A stretch of DNA of 64,000 nt from an uncultured Cohaesibacter sp. (GCF_963678225.1 NZ_OY782764.1:1171001-1235000); one strand, 5' to 3'. Shown: positions 10,220 to 22,340, numbered from the stretch's first letter. The notes: generated by a model from the letters alone, not told the origin. A program made the numbers and translations.

Positions 10220-11065
10220 ATGAAGCTTTTCAGATATGGTGAGGAAGGGGCCGAGAAACCGGCGATACTGGATGCCGACGGCATCGGGCGTGACTTGTCA
10301 GCCCATATGGATGATCTGGGTCCGGATGAATTGTCTCCCTATGCTCTCAAGACCATTGCGGATCTGGATTTGGCCGCTCTGCCGAAAGTCCCCGAAGGGG
10401 TGCGCATTGCTCCTTGTGTCGGCAATGTGCGACGCATCTTCTGCATTGGCGTCAACTATAGCGACCACGCCGCAGAGGTCGGGATCGAGCCTCCGGAAAA
10501 CCCGATCGTGTTTATGAAAGCCTGCGAGCCCACCGGCGCCAACGACGCGGTGATGTTGCCCAAGGGCTCCTCCCACACCGACTGGGAGGTCGAACTGGGC
10601 GTCGTCATCAATCAGACGGTTCGCCATATCAGCGAGGAAGACGCACTTGATGCCGTGGCTGGCTATTGCGTCGTCAATGACATTTCCGAGCGGGATTTCC
10701 AGAACAATCATGGTGGCCAGTGGATCAAGGGTAAATCCTGTGATGGCTTTGGACCTATCGGCCCCTGGCTGGTGACCCGTGACGAGATTGCCGATCCGCA
10801 AAAGCTGGATCTCTGGCTCGACGTTAACGGCGAAGCCAAGCAGCGTGGCACGACGGCCCGCATGATCTTCACCGTGCCGCAGATCATCGCTCATCTCAGC
10901 CGCTTCATCACTTTGCATGCGGGCGATATCATCACCACCGGCACTCCTCCCGGGGTGGGCATGGGCATGACCCCTCCGCAATTCCTCAAGGCAGGCGATG
11001 AAGTGCGCCTCGGTGTTGAAGGGCTGGGCGAGCAATGCCAGAAGGTCGTTGCTTATTCCAAGTAA
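10220..11065 (+). CDS. Fumarylacetoacetate hydrolase family protein
   Basis: The 281-residue protein is a member of the FAH superfamily, which hydrolyses or decarboxylates acylpyruvates such as fumarylpyruvate or oxaloacetate. The metal-binding core is visible: HTDWEVELGVVI supplies two glutamates, and VNDISERDFQ and GKSCDGFGPIGPW follow, then the C-terminal TGTPPGVGMG. The N-terminal segment MKLFRYGEEGAEKPAI matches family members that act in aromatic breakdown. AAGGAGG at 10205-10211 fixes the ATG at 10220. The exact substrate cannot be read from the sequence. Confidence 0.88.
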   Translation: MKLFRYGEEGAEKPAILDADGIGRDLSAHMDDLGPDELSPYALKTIADLDLAALPKVPEGVRIAPCVGNVRRIFCIGVNYSDHAAEVGIEPPENPIVFMKACEPTGANDAVMLPKGSSHTDWEVELGVVINQTVRHISEEDALDAVAGYCVVNDISERDFQNNHGGQWIKGKSCDGFGPIGPWLVTRDEIADPQKLDLWLDVNGEAKQRGTTARMIFTVPQIIAHLSRFITLHAGDIITTGTPPGVGMGMTPPQFLKAGDEVRLGVEGLGEQCQKVVAYSK

Positions 11066-11302
11066 GATGCGATCTGCCGAAGGTTTGGATAGGGCTGGGG
11101 TGCTTTGCGGCGCCTCAGCCTTTCTCTTACCCAAAGAGACGGGATAAAATGGCTTAATTGTGCGGTTCCCGTCATCTGCGACAGAGGATTACACAATCAG
11201 ACTGTGTGAGTACACAACACCTGCCAGTTGCCCTGTTTTACCTGAAAAGGATTGTTATATTCAAAATATCGAAAATAACGATCCTTTTGGAGGAGACAGA
11301 TC

Positions 11303-11803
11303 ATGACCATCAAGACCAGCAAAATCGCCATTCTCTCGGCTCTTGTTGCCACCGGCCTTCTGGCCAGTCCAGTCAGCGCCGCAAGCAATGTGCCGCAACC
11401 CGTCGAGGATGCGCTGATCACTGCGTTGCAGGATGAATATCACGCAGAAGCCTTCTATGACGCCGTGATGGAAAAATTCGGCCCCGTGCGCCCCTTCTCG
11501 AACATCATCCGGGCCGAGCAGATGCACCAATCCGCTCTGATAGACATCATGACACGCTATGGCGTGGCTATTCCGGCCAATACGGAATTGAAGTCCGCTG
11601 AGATCCGCGCCGCAGTTCCTGCGACATTGGGAGAAGCCTGCTCTATCGGTGTTCAGGCTGAAATCGACAATGCAGGCCTTTACACCGATGAGCTGATGCC
11701 TGCGGTTAAGGCCTATCCGGATATCACGACCGTGTTCACGGCCTTGAGCGATGCGTCCCAGCAGAAACATCTGCCGGCATTCCAGCGCTGCTCGGCGCGA
11801 TGA
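11303..11803 (+). CDS. Secreted ferritin-like protein (DUF2202-type)
   Basis: This 166-residue protein starts with a clear signal peptide (residues 1-26, ending around PVSAA), so it should be periplasmic. The mature part resembles DUF2202 proteins, a ferritin-like four-helix family: ALQDEYHAEAFYDAVMEKFG and IIRAEQMHQSALIDIM hold E-x-x-H-type pairs that could bind a di-iron centre. GGAGGAGA is about 7 bases upstream of the ATG. A strong terminator follows, so the gene is probably transcribed alone. The physiological role is not known. Confidence 0.75.
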   Translation: MTIKTSKIAILSALVATGLLASPVSAASNVPQPVEDALITALQDEYHAEAFYDAVMEKFGPVRPFSNIIRAEQMHQSALIDIMTRYGVAIPANTELKSAEIRAAVPATLGEACSIGVQAEIDNAGLYTDELMPAVKAYPDITTVFTALSDASQQKHLPAFQRCSAR

Positions 11804-11824
11804 GCCGGTATAGGACCATATGAA

Positions 11825-11850
11825 AAAGGGGCCAATGGTCTGGCCCCTTT
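11825..11850 (+). terminator. Rho-independent terminator
   Basis: A 10-bp stem (aaaggggcca / tggccccttt) with a 6-base loop follows the ferritin-like gene. It is bounded by A and T tracts and may serve both directions. Confidence 0.75.
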
Positions 11851-11900
11851 CCGATCATTTTGCGCGTTCTGATTTTAATAAATCGGATCCGGAATGATCC

Positions 11901-13058
11901 TCAGAATTCCTCGCGATCACGCCCTTTGAAGCGATCGGATTCCTTCATTGCATTCTTGACCATCTTGCCGAAAGCCTTGGACTTGCGGCGGCTTTGGGCA
12001 ATGCTTTGGGTGTTGCGATTGTCTTCCGCTTCCAGTTTGCGCCAGCGGTCAAGGCGCGCAGCATCCAGCTCTCCGGCCTTGATGGCGGCTTGTATGGCGC
12101 AGCCGGGTTCATTCTCGTGGCGACAATTGCGGAATTTGCACTGACCTGCCAGTTCCAGAATGTCATCGAACACTTGTTCGATGCCTGTGCTTTTCTCATG
12201 CAGGCGCAGTGCACGGATGCCCGGTGTATCCACCAGCCATGCCCCGTTGATCGTCGGATGCAGGGAGCGATAGGTTGTTGTGTGCCGCCCCTTGGAATCA
12301 TCCTCGCGAATATCCTGCGTGGCGTCGCTTCGGCCGGTAAAGGCATTCAACAGCGTGGTCTTGCCAACGCCGGATGATCCGACCATGGCGATGGTTTGGC
12401 CCTTGCCACACCAGGGCGCAAGCTGGCCGACCACATCGGGATCTTTGGCATTGAGCCCGAGCACATCAAGCCCGTCCATCAGGCCCTTGGCCTGATCGAT
12501 ATAGGGCGCGGCATCCTCGCATAGATCCACCTTGGTCAACAGCACAACAGGTGTGACATCCGCATCCCGAGCCAATGCGAGAAACCGCTCGATCCGTGCC
12601 AGATTGAAGTCATCATTGCAGGATGTCACCACAAACAGCACATCCACATTGGACGCCATCAGCTGCTCGGATACGTCGGTCCCTGCGGCGCGGCGCTTCA
12701 GTTCGGAGCGCGGTTCAAGTCGCCGGGCAATCTGATCGGTGTGATCGACCAGAACCCAGTCTCCCACGCCAAAGGCAGAGGTTGGCACCTTGTGTGGCGT
12801 GCGCAGCGAGCGTATCCCCGCTTCGCCCAGTCCAACAACGATGGACCGCTGGATTTCGGAGATCCGATAGGGAGTGAGCGTCTCAAGCTCTTCCATGTCC
12901 AATTGGCTCATGAAATGGGAGGAAAAGCCCAACTCGGAGAGCGTCCAGTTCCGCTTTGCAGCCCGTGCTGGATCAAAAGCGGTAGGATGCGTGGATTTAT
13001 CCGAAGAGTCGACAGACTTTGCGGGTATATGTTTTAGAAAATCATCGAAAGACGTCAT
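11901..13058 (-). CDS. rsgA: Small-ribosomal-subunit biogenesis GTPase RsgA
   Basis: RsgA is a GTPase that helps late maturation of the 30S subunit. The 385-residue protein shows the circularly permuted motif order of the YjeQ family: G4 (LLTKVDL) precedes G1 (GSSGVGKTTL) and G3 (DTPGIR). An OB-fold segment is N-terminal. A zinc-binding motif of CKFRNCRHENEPGC form follows the GTPase domain. The C-terminus is basic (RRKSKAFGKMVK), suited to rRNA contact. The start ATG at 13058 has only a weak ribosome site (AAGG). It appears monocistronic. Confidence 0.93.
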   Translation of the reverse strand: MTSFDDFLKHIPAKSVDSSDKSTHPTAFDPARAAKRNWTLSELGFSSHFMSQLDMEELETLTPYRISEIQRSIVVGLGEAGIRSLRTPHKVPTSAFGVGDWVLVDHTDQIARRLEPRSELKRRAAGTDVSEQLMASNVDVLFVVTSCNDDFNLARIERFLALARDADVTPVVLLTKVDLCEDAAPYIDQAKGLMDGLDVLGLNAKDPDVVGQLAPWCGKGQTIAMVGSSGVGKTTLLNAFTGRSDATQDIREDDSKGRHTTTYRSLHPTINGAWLVDTPGIRALRLHEKSTGIEQVFDDILELAGQCKFRNCRHENEPGCAIQAAIKAGELDAARLDRWRKLEAEDNRNTQSIAQSRRKSKAFGKMVKNAMKESDRFKGRDREEF

Positions 13059-13313
13059 TGTCTTGCCTTATGCAATAAACTACCTGCGGCGCGAGCCTTT
13101 CGGCAGGGCCGTTTGGTCCAGGCAAGCAAGGGGAGCGCAAGGCTCAACCGCAATGTGCCCGGAAGACACTCATGACACTCATAAATACCCTCCTTTCCGA
13201 CAAATTATCCGCAATGGGGTGTAACTTGCGTCACCATAGCCGAGCGTTCCGCGCTTGTCACCATCTACTGGCTGCCCATGATACGGGATCAGCAAGACTG
13301 TTGCGTGAAAGGC

Positions 13314-13739
13314 TCAGCTTTGTGGGGCCCAGCCATCGGGCGCCATCTCGAAGCCTTCAAACACAAAGCCCGGCGCAACCATGCAGCTAACAAGACTCCA
13401 TGCGCCAGTGGATCGCGCCGATTGCCAGGCATGCCGCGGCACAATGCCCTGCGGTTGCTCACCTGCCAGAATATCCGGCCCCATGACAAGGGTCTGCTTG
13501 TCAGCTCCCTCTTGTGCTATGCTCAGCTCAAGAGGAGCGCCCGCTTGCCAGAACCACGCTTCCACCGCATCCACCCGGTGCCAATGGGAAACCTCTCCAG
13601 CTTTCAGAAGATAATAGATGACTGTGGAATGGCCGCGCCCTTCCGGGCCTTCTGTATCTCGGAAAGTCTCGACAAAATAGCCACCTTCCGGATGGGCCTG
13701 CATCCCCAGCTTTGCAATAACGGCATCGGCATCGAGCAT
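13314..13739 (-). CDS. Cupin DUF985 family protein
   Basis: This 141-residue protein matches the DUF985 cupins (yeast YML079w-like), a family of unknown function. The typical core is HPEGGYFVETFRD, then HWHRVDAVEAWFWQAG and the C-terminal SLVSCMVAPGFVFEGFEM. The ATG at 13739 is selected because GGAGG lies 5 bases upstream; upstream in-frame codons run into the gyrB terminator and are unlikely to be translated. It follows gyrB on the same strand but is separated by a terminator. Confidence 0.85.
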   Translation of the reverse strand: MLDADAVIAKLGMQAHPEGGYFVETFRDTEGPEGRGHSTVIYYLLKAGEVSHWHRVDAVEAWFWQAGAPLELSIAQEGADKQTLVMGPDILAGEQPQGIVPRHAWQSARSTGAWSLVSCMVAPGFVFEGFEMAPDGWAPQS

Positions 13740-13796
13740 GACGGACCTCCATAACAGAAGAAATAGCAAAAGGTTGGGTATTCGAGGGGCAAAAGA

Positions 13797-13820
13797 AAAG
13801 GCGCATCCTTGTGCGCCTTT
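13797..13820 (-). terminator. Rho-independent terminator of gyrB
   Basis: A 9-bp stem (aaaggcgca / tgcgccttt) lies 8 bases after the gyrB stop, and read on the minus strand it ends in a T-rich tract. Confidence 0.75.
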
Positions 13821-13827
13821 TGCTTGA

Positions 13828-16272
<2,445 letters not shown>

Positions 16273-16429
16273 TCATCCTTAAGCTACGGCTAACCCTTCA
16301 CTTATACGAGGTTTTTCGCCGCGTTCAACCGCTTCTCGCCATCGCAGCAAGCGATCGCGGCCTCCTGTTGTGGAGAGTTTGCTTCAGAAGGCGAAGAAGT
16401 CACTTGATACCACATAATAGTGGCAGAAA

Positions 16430-16861
16430 TCAGCGCTTCTGTGCCCGTTCCTGCTCGGATCTGACATAAGCCAGTATCTGGGCGACTTCTGTTTGTGTCA
16501 GACCTTCCACAGGGTCCATCGGACCATAATCCCAATTGCGCTGCGGAGCACCATAATTCACGGCCTGAATGAAGGCCCGATCCGAAAGATTACCCTTGTA
16601 ATAAATCCGGTTGATCAGGGCCGGACCAAAGCTCGTGCTGCGTCCTCCCACGCCATGGCAGCTGAGGCAGTTGGCATTGTATAGCTTTAGGCCTTCCTTC
16701 CTGATCTGGGCGCTATCGAGGGTGGCGATCAGCTTGTCGTCACTCTGTTTTGAAAAAAAATCGCCGGTGGTGATCAGCAACAAAAGAATGAACAGCGAGA
16801 TACACATGAATATCAGGCTGCTTCTTGATTTGGCAAAAGGAATACGACGTCTTCGCGCCAT
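16430..16861 (-). CDS. Membrane-anchored monohaem c-type cytochrome
   Basis: This 143-residue protein has a basic N-terminus, one membrane anchor (about residues 16-33) and a class I cytochrome c domain on the periplasmic side. The haem site is CLSCH (Cys65, Cys68, His69), and Met115 in DYGPMDP is the likely axial ligand. It is small and carries no other domain, so it is probably an electron shuttle. Its place between recF and gyrB is unexpected for a respiratory gene. The partner oxidoreductase is not in the window. Confidence 0.85.
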   Translation of the reverse strand: MARRRRIPFAKSRSSLIFMCISLFILLLLITTGDFFSKQSDDKLIATLDSAQIRKEGLKLYNANCLSCHGVGGRSTSFGPALINRIYYKGNLSDRAFIQAVNYGAPQRNWDYGPMDPVEGLTQTEVAQILAYVRSEQERAQKR

Positions 16862-16882
16862 AATGACCCCGTTTCTCGCTTC

Positions 16883-18079
16883 TTACTCTAGAGGAAGAAT
16901 TGTACCACAGGAAACGTTAAAGCGTTCTGCTCGTTCTCCCAGTGGTAAAAAGATTCTGTCATCCGTTCCGGTAACGAAAGCCTGACAGCCGAGCCGGTCC
17001 AGAAGATCAAACAGCGCCAGCCTGCGGGTCTCGTCCAGATGGGCCGCAACTTCGTCCAGAAGCACCAGAGGCGTTCGTCCGGCCCGCTCGGAGACCAGAT
17101 GCGCATGGGCAAGCACAATGCCCAGTAGCAACGCCTTCTGCTCACCGGTAGAACATTTGGCAGCCACCATGTCCTTGGGGCCATGCCTAACCAACAGATC
17201 GGAACGGTGCGGACCGGTCAAAGTGCGCCCGGCGGCGCGATCTCGTGGTCTTCCCTGCTGCAGTACAGAGCGATAGTGCTCTTCGCTTTCAATGGCGGGG
17301 CGCGAAAAGGCCTCGCTCTCCAGCTGCCCTTCCAGATCGAGCACGGCATTGGGAAAGGCCGTTGTGCCTTCTTCCCCATGCAAAATCGACAAGGAGCGGT
17401 TCAAAAGAGCAATCAATTCAGCCCGTGCCGTGGCAATGGCTGAACCGAATTCGGCCATTTGTGCTTCGATCCCGTCCAGCCACACGCTCTCATGGGGTGC
17501 TTCGTCAAGCAGGCGATTGCGCTGGCGCATGGCCTTTTCAAAGGCGTTGACCCGTGTACCGTGGGTCTTGTCGATGGCCAGCACCATCCGGTCCAGCCAT
17601 TTGCGCCGCTCGGAGGCCGCACCCGTAAACAGGCTGTCCATCTGCGGCGTCAACCACAGCACGGAGACATGATCGGACAGGCTCTCGGCCGACTTGGCCG
17701 TGGCACCATTGATGCGGATGCGTCGTTGCAGGCTGCCGTCCGGGCCCGGCTGCAATCCGGTGCCCAGTTTGATATCGCCAGAGGGCGTATCGAGTGTAAC
17801 CGAAACGGCCCAACTGCCTTCGCTCGATTGTTCCCGCGCAATCTCGGGATAGGCAACACGCCTGAGGCCTCGACCGGGAGAGAGAAAGGAAACGGCCTCA
17901 AGTAGATTGGTCTTGCCGGAGCCATTCGAGCCCGTCAACACCACATGCTTGCCATCAAGCCCGAGGCTGAGGGAGGCATAATTGCGGAAATTGGCCAGAT
18001 TGATTGATGCGACCGTCACCCTGTCGACAGGCCGCTGAAGCTGGGCAGTCGGGTCTGGGCAGATCGAAGCTGTATTCAA
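16883..18079 (-). CDS. recF: DNA replication and repair protein RecF
   Basis: RecF binds gapped DNA and helps load RecA through RecOR. The ABC-type ATPase has Walker A GSNGSGKTNLLEA, signature CSTGEQKALLLG and Walker B PLVLLDEVAAHLD. The start is ambiguous: no ATG lies close to the family start (VTVASINLANFRNY). I chose the TTG at 18079, which follows AAAGGA and gives 398 residues. The frame stays open upstream to an ATG at 18193, which would give 436 residues with an atypical N-terminus. It follows dnaN in the usual order. Confidence 0.93.
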   Translation of the reverse strand: MNTASICPDPTAQLQRPVDRVTVASINLANFRNYASLSLGLDGKHVVLTGSNGSGKTNLLEAVSFLSPGRGLRRVAYPEIAREQSSEGSWAVSVTLDTPSGDIKLGTGLQPGPDGSLQRRIRINGATAKSAESLSDHVSVLWLTPQMDSLFTGAASERRKWLDRMVLAIDKTHGTRVNAFEKAMRQRNRLLDEAPHESVWLDGIEAQMAEFGSAIATARAELIALLNRSLSILHGEEGTTAFPNAVLDLEGQLESEAFSRPAIESEEHYRSVLQQGRPRDRAAGRTLTGPHRSDLLVRHGPKDMVAAKCSTGEQKALLLGIVLAHAHLVSERAGRTPLVLLDEVAAHLDETRRLALFDLLDRLGCQAFVTGTDDRIFLPLGERAERFNVSCGTILPLE

Positions 18080-18224
18080 GGCCGCATTTCCTTTGATTAG
18101 GGGACATCTGCCGCTCTCTGGAGGACGGGATGCGGCAGAAAGAATCACATGCACAAAAGAATAGGGCATTTCGAATGGAAATGCCCCATGCATCTTTCAT
18201 TTTTTCGCAAGGCTTGAGCCCCTG

Positions 18225-19343
18225 CTAGACGCGCATCGGCATCAACACATAAAGCGTGTTGTTGTCGCCATCGTCCTGAATGAGCGTTGGCGAGCCGGAA
18301 TCGGCCAGACGGAACTGGGCGCTGTCGCTTTCCAGCTGGTTGGTGATGTCCAGCAGATAGCGGGCATTAAAGCCGATTTCCATCGGATCGGATTCATATT
18401 CAACGGTCAGCTCATCGGTTGCCGTGCCGGAATCCGGGTTGGAAACCGAAAGCACCAGACTGTTGGGCTGCAGGCTGAGCTTGACGGCGCGTCCGCGTTC
18501 GTTCGACACGGTAGACACACGGTCAACAGCCTGAGCGAACAGGGCATTTTCGATCTTCATGACCTTGTCGTTGCCCTTGGGAATCACCTTCTCATAGTCA
18601 GGGAAGGTGCCGTCGATCAGCTTGGAGGTCAGCACCACCGGACCGATTGTCAGGCGGATCTTGGTTTCGGACAGCTCAACCGCAATGTTGGCTTCCGGAT
18701 CCTCGATCAGCTTCTGCACTTCAGACACAGTCTTGCGTGGAACGATAACCCCCGGCATGCCCTGAGCACCGGCAGGCGCGGGCAGTTGGGCTTGTGCCAG
18801 ACGGTGGCCATCGGTGGCAACGGCACGCAGCACTGAGGCGCCATCGATATCAAGGCTATGCACATAGATACCGTTGAGATAATAGCGGGTTTCTTCGGTT
18901 GAGATCGCAAACTGGGTGTGATCGATCAACTTCTTCAGATCCAGCGCCGGAATGGTGAAATGATGCGAAAATTCACCAGCCGTGATATCAGGAAAATCCG
19001 TGACCGGCAGGATCTGTAAGGTGAAATGCGCGCGACCGGCAATGATGGCCAATGCGGTCTGTTCTTCGTTGGTTTCCAGCGTGACCTGCGATCCGTCCGG
19101 CAATTTGCGCACAATGTCATAAAGCATATGCGCCGGAACGGTGGTTGCTCCGCCGATCTCTACCATCGCCGGCGCCGTTTCCAGCACTTCCAGATCAAGG
19201 TCGGTTGCCTTGAAAACCAGATCGCCACCTTCTGCACGCAGCATCACGTTGGACAGGATCGGAATAGTGTTACGCCGTTCAACAACCCGGTGGACATGGT
19301 TTAGAGACTTCAAAAGGGTTGCCCGTTCGAGAGTGACTTTCAT
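18225..19343 (-). CDS. dnaN: DNA polymerase III beta sliding clamp
   Basis: The clamp encircles DNA and tethers the polymerase. The 372-residue length and the three-domain layout are standard: it starts MKVTLERATLLKSLNHVHRV and ends NNTLYVLMPMRV. ATDLDLEV, VATDGHRLA and PMEIGFNARYLLD are characteristic. It lies between dnaA and recF, the common order. Confidence 0.97.
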   Translation of the reverse strand: MKVTLERATLLKSLNHVHRVVERRNTIPILSNVMLRAEGGDLVFKATDLDLEVLETAPAMVEIGGATTVPAHMLYDIVRKLPDGSQVTLETNEEQTALAIIAGRAHFTLQILPVTDFPDITAGEFSHHFTIPALDLKKLIDHTQFAISTEETRYYLNGIYVHSLDIDGASVLRAVATDGHRLAQAQLPAPAGAQGMPGVIVPRKTVSEVQKLIEDPEANIAVELSETKIRLTIGPVVLTSKLIDGTFPDYEKVIPKGNDKVMKIENALFAQAVDRVSTVSNERGRAVKLSLQPNSLVLSVSNPDSGTATDELTVEYESDPMEIGFNARYLLDITNQLESDSAQFRLADSGSPTLIQDDGDNNTLYVLMPMRV

Positions 19344-19441
19344 ATCCCAAATTCCCTACATCAATACATCAACTATTTTTGCCCATACCATGCCCTGCAA
19401 TGGCGGGGAAGCAACTTTGACCCTTCTTCCCTGATAAGGCA

Positions 19442-19473
19442 AGGGGATCGACCCGATTCAGGCGCGATCCCCT
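19442..19473 (-). promoter_or_regulatory. Hairpin in the dnaA-dnaN gap
   Basis: The arms aggggatcg and cgatcccct are separated by 14 bases, about 65 bases after the dnaA stop and 100 before dnaN. It lacks a T tract on the minus strand, so it may be a processing or attenuation structure instead of a true terminator. Confidence 0.4.
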
Positions 19474-19538
19474 CATATTTCTTCCACATGTCAGCGGCAA
19501 TTTACCTGCATGATCAAGCGTAATACCGTTCGGAACCG

Positions 19539-21059
19539 CTATTCGGCGATGTTCCGTTTCAGCATTTCGATTTCCTGCTGCAAGGTATTGTCCGAAGATG
19601 CCAGCTCCTCGATCTTGCGTACCGCATGCAGCACCGTGGTATGGTCCCGGCCACCAAAGCGACGTCCGATTTCCGGCAGGGAGCGTGGCGTCAGCATTTT
19701 GGAAAGATACATTGCAATCTGGCGCGGACGCACGATGGTGCGGGTCCGGCGAGAAGACAAAAGATCAGAGCGGGATACATTATAGTGCTTGGAAACAACG
19801 CGCTGAATGTCTTCGATGCGAATGCGGCGCGGTTCCTTGGAGCGGATCAGATCCTTGAGTGCCTGTTCGGCCATCTCAATGGAGATCGGAGCCCCGGTCA
19901 GTTGGTTATGGGCCATCAGGCGGTTGAAGGCACCGTCCAGATCACGGCCGTTGGAGCGGATGATGCCAGCCACATGATCAAGCACCAGCTCCGGAATGGT
20001 CAGATTCGGATCCCGACGCGCAGCCTGCGTGGCGCGATCAGACAGGATAGACCGGCGCAGCTCTTTCTCAAGCGGCTGCAATTCGCTGACCAGACCACCA
20101 GCCAGACGCGAGCGGACGCGCTCGTCGAGGCTTTCCAGCTCGACCGGAGGACGGTCGGCAGCAACCACCACCTGACGGGCGCCGTCAATGAGGCTGTTGA
20201 GCGTATGGCAGAATTCCTGCTGGATGCTCTTGCCCTGAAGGAATTGCAGGTCATCGATCAGCAGAATGTCGATGTCTCTCAGCGTATCCTTGAAATCAAT
20301 CGCAGCCTGACTCTTCAACGCCTGAACAAAACTATACATGAAGCGTTCGGCAGTCAGATAGAGAACACGCGCGGTCGGGTTCGACTTCTTGGCTTCCCAT
20401 GCAATCGCCTGCAACAGATGGGTCTTGCCCAGACCAACGGAGGCATGCAGGAAGAGCGGGTTGAAGGAAACCGGCTGGCCGGGCTGGGCCATGGCCACCT
20501 GTTTGGCCGCAGCGTGAGCCAGCGTGTTGGACTGGCCGACAACAAAGGTTTCGAATGTCAGGCGCGGATCAAGCGGAGAGCCGCCCAACTGATCCTGTTC
20601 CTGCCCCATGGCAGCCGCCGCTGAAGGACGCGCAAAACCGGAATCCTTGTTGGCCGCTTCTGCAGACTTGGCCGGAGCCTTGTTCTGGACGGTCTTCGGC
20701 CGCACAGCTCCGCGCACATAAAGGTCGATGCGGCGCACTTGCTCGCATTCCTCGCGCCACAGGGCCATCAGCAGATCGCCATAGTGCGACTGAATCCAGG
20801 ATTTGAGGAATCGGGTGGAAACGGAAAGAATAACCAGTCCGTTCTGCTCATCCTCAATTTCTACACTGGCAAACCAGCTTGAAAATACGTCTTCTCCGAG
20901 TTCCGCACGAAGTCTTTTCTTCACGCGTTCCCATTCTTCTTTGCCCACTTTCACCGAAGGCTCCTCTTTTCGGGAGTCAGCCTCGGGAAAAGCCTGATGA
21001 GTCGCCGCACTCATCTCCATGTCAACATTTCCCTTTGTGGCCGTCTGCTGTATTGTCAT
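19539..21059 (-). CDS. dnaA: Chromosomal replication initiator protein DnaA
   Basis: DnaA binds origin boxes and opens the origin. The 506-residue protein has an N-terminal DnaB/DiaA-interaction domain (about 40-115), a variable linker, the AAA+ domain with Walker [15 protein letters not shown] and Walker [13 protein letters not shown], and the C-terminal helix-turn-helix with the DnaA signature [16 protein letters not shown]. The extreme N-terminus could instead begin at the Met near residue 14 or 16. Genes dnaN and recF follow. The unusually GANTC-rich region at 21969-22240 lies upstream. Confidence 0.98.
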   Translation of the reverse strand: MTIQQTATKGNVDMEMSAATHQAFPEADSRKEEPSVKVGKEEWERVKKRLRAELGEDVFSSWFASVEIEDEQNGLVILSVSTRFLKSWIQSHYGDLLMALWREECEQVRRIDLYVRGAVRPKTVQNKAPAKSAEAANKDSGFARPSAAAAMGQEQDQLGGSPLDPRLTFETFVVGQSNTLAHAAAKQVAMAQPGQPVSFNPLFLHASVGLGKTHLLQAIAWEAKKSNPTARVLYLTAERFMYSFVQALKSQAAIDFKDTLRDIDILLIDDLQFLQGKSIQQEFCHTLNSLIDGARQVVVAADRPPVELESLDERVRSRLAGGLVSELQPLEKELRRSILSDRATQAARRDPNLTIPELVLDHVAGIIRSNGRDLDGAFNRLMAHNQLTGAPISIEMAEQALKDLIRSKEPRRIRIEDIQRVVSKHYNVSRSDLLSSRRTRTIVRPRQIAMYLSKMLTPRSLPEIGRRFGGRDHTTVLHAVRKIEELASSDNTLQQEIEMLKRNIAE

Positions 21060-21211
21060 TTTGTTGTTCTAGCCTAATAGCCGCCAAAAACAGCTGTTTC
21101 CTTGATAAGCCGCAATTCTGGTGAGTTTATCTCGCTCTTCTTGTTGCAGCCAATTTGAATTTTTATTCCAAGCTACCGGTTCCGGCAATTCGAAAAACAT
21201 CGCGAAGACGT

Positions 21212-21679
21212 TCAGAATTGTCGCCAGGGCAACCCTGCGTGCTTCCATCCGTTGCAACTGGATCGGTGCAACGTATCGTCCAGATCGCCTTCAAAGCCTG
21301 ACGCGACATTGTAGCAAGGGCCATCCCATTTGGGTGTCATCTCGATCGCCGCATGTTGGGAGCGGGCGCCTGAGCGACACAGAAAATAGATCGGACTGTC
21401 CTTTGCCACCTTCCGGTTTTCAAGCTCGGCCAGTAGCCGTTCGGCAAAATCGCCATGAACGCTCATGTCGGGATAGGAGAGCCATTCCACCAGAAGCACG
21501 TCCCGATCAGGCTGGTCCAGCACGGGAATGCCGACATAGGACCATTCTGCATGGGTACGCACGTCTACGAGTACGGCTTCAGGATCCTGGGACAGGGCCT
21601 TCCAGGCTGTCAGTACGTCAATGTCGCCTGCGTAAGATGCCGTTTTACTCAAAGACAAACACTCCTGTTCGGGTGACAT
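21212..21679 (-). CDS. Rhodanese-like sulfurtransferase domain protein
   Basis: This single-domain rhodanese probably transfers sulfane sulfur or acts in redox signalling. The active-site loop is YFLCRSGARS with the catalytic cysteine present (Cys101 from the start used here), and VLVDVRTHAEWSYVG is the N-terminal signature. An ATG at 21679 is used. A TTG at 21652 that follows AGGAG by 9 bases is an equally good start, while the frame open to 21805 adds a low-complexity extension that is probably not translated. It is upstream of dnaA on the same strand, about 150 bases away, and may share its transcript. Confidence 0.82.
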   Translation of the reverse strand: MSPEQECLSLSKTASYAGDIDVLTAWKALSQDPEAVLVDVRTHAEWSYVGIPVLDQPDRDVLLVEWLSYPDMSVHGDFAERLLAELENRKVAKDSPIYFLCRSGARSQHAAIEMTPKWDGPCYNVASGFEGDLDDTLHRSSCNGWKHAGLPWRQF

Positions 21680-21968
21680 CAAGCCACCAGATGATGGTAC
21701 TGCATGAACCTGTCCATGGGCATGGCCGTGCTTTGGATACGGCCCGTGCTCCGACACGGCAAGAACCTGAAAAGTCATCCATACATCCTGCTGCCCACAA
21801 GACATGAAGGCCTAAATGCCTTCTTAATGACTGGAATGACTTCCCGCTATGGTTGTCAGTTTTGATTTCAAAAATGCCTTCGGGCTTTTTGCTCTTCTAT
21901 AGCAACCATGTCCCTGCGATATCCGACCATACACAGCCGGGGAGGGGCGTGCAAGAAGAACGAAATCA

Positions 21969-22240
21969 GATTCTTTGTCCCCGTTGGCCTCAATCAAACC
22001 GAGCAGAATGCGCCAATTTTTTCTTGACCGGGCTATCCCTTTGCGACTCTTCAGATTCTGTCACCATTCGGTAACATTATGCAGATTCATTGCAGCGGAA
22101 TTTTTTTTTATCGACTCCGATATTGACCAAAAAGAGAATCGTTGTTGAGATTTTCTTAAGTCTCGAATTTTCAGTCAAGACTTTGAAAAATATGAATTTT
22201 TAGATTCGTTGGTCAAAAAGGGAGCGATTGCTTCGGATTC
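21969..22240. promoter_or_regulatory. Cluster of eight GANTC sites upstream of rhodanese/dnaA
   Basis: GANTC occurs at 21969, 22045, 22054, 22084, 22113, 22136, 22203 and 22236, eight times in 272 bases where about one is expected by chance. GANTC is the target of the cell-cycle methyltransferase CcrM in Alphaproteobacteria, which in Caulobacter influences dnaA transcription through methylation. The region is also AT-rich, with a T9 run at 22101-22109. One weak DnaA-box-like TTATGCAGA (7 of 9 matches) is at 22077-22085. This is probably the dnaA control region; an origin function is possible but not shown. The non-coding stretch runs from 21680 to 22298 and holds no convincing gene. Confidence 0.6.
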
Positions 22241-22298
22241 GTTCAAACTATCGATCCATATTGCCATTTTATGACGTTTCCTGCTTGTCGTCACAAAA

Positions 22299-22320
22299 AA
22301 GCCCGGCCAAAACCGGGCTT
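22299..22320 (-). terminator. Rho-independent terminator of rpsT
   Basis: An 8-bp stem (aagcccgg / ccgggctt) with a 6-base loop lies 20 bases after the rpsT stop and is followed on the minus strand by a T tract. Confidence 0.8.
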
Positions 22321-22340
22321 TCAGGCATAGGAAACCGTTC

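Noticed and set aside
21680-22298. Chromosomal origin oriC
   Set aside because: No TTATCCACA box was found; only one 7-of-9 match (22077-22085). In many relatives the origin is elsewhere, so I list a dnaA control region only.
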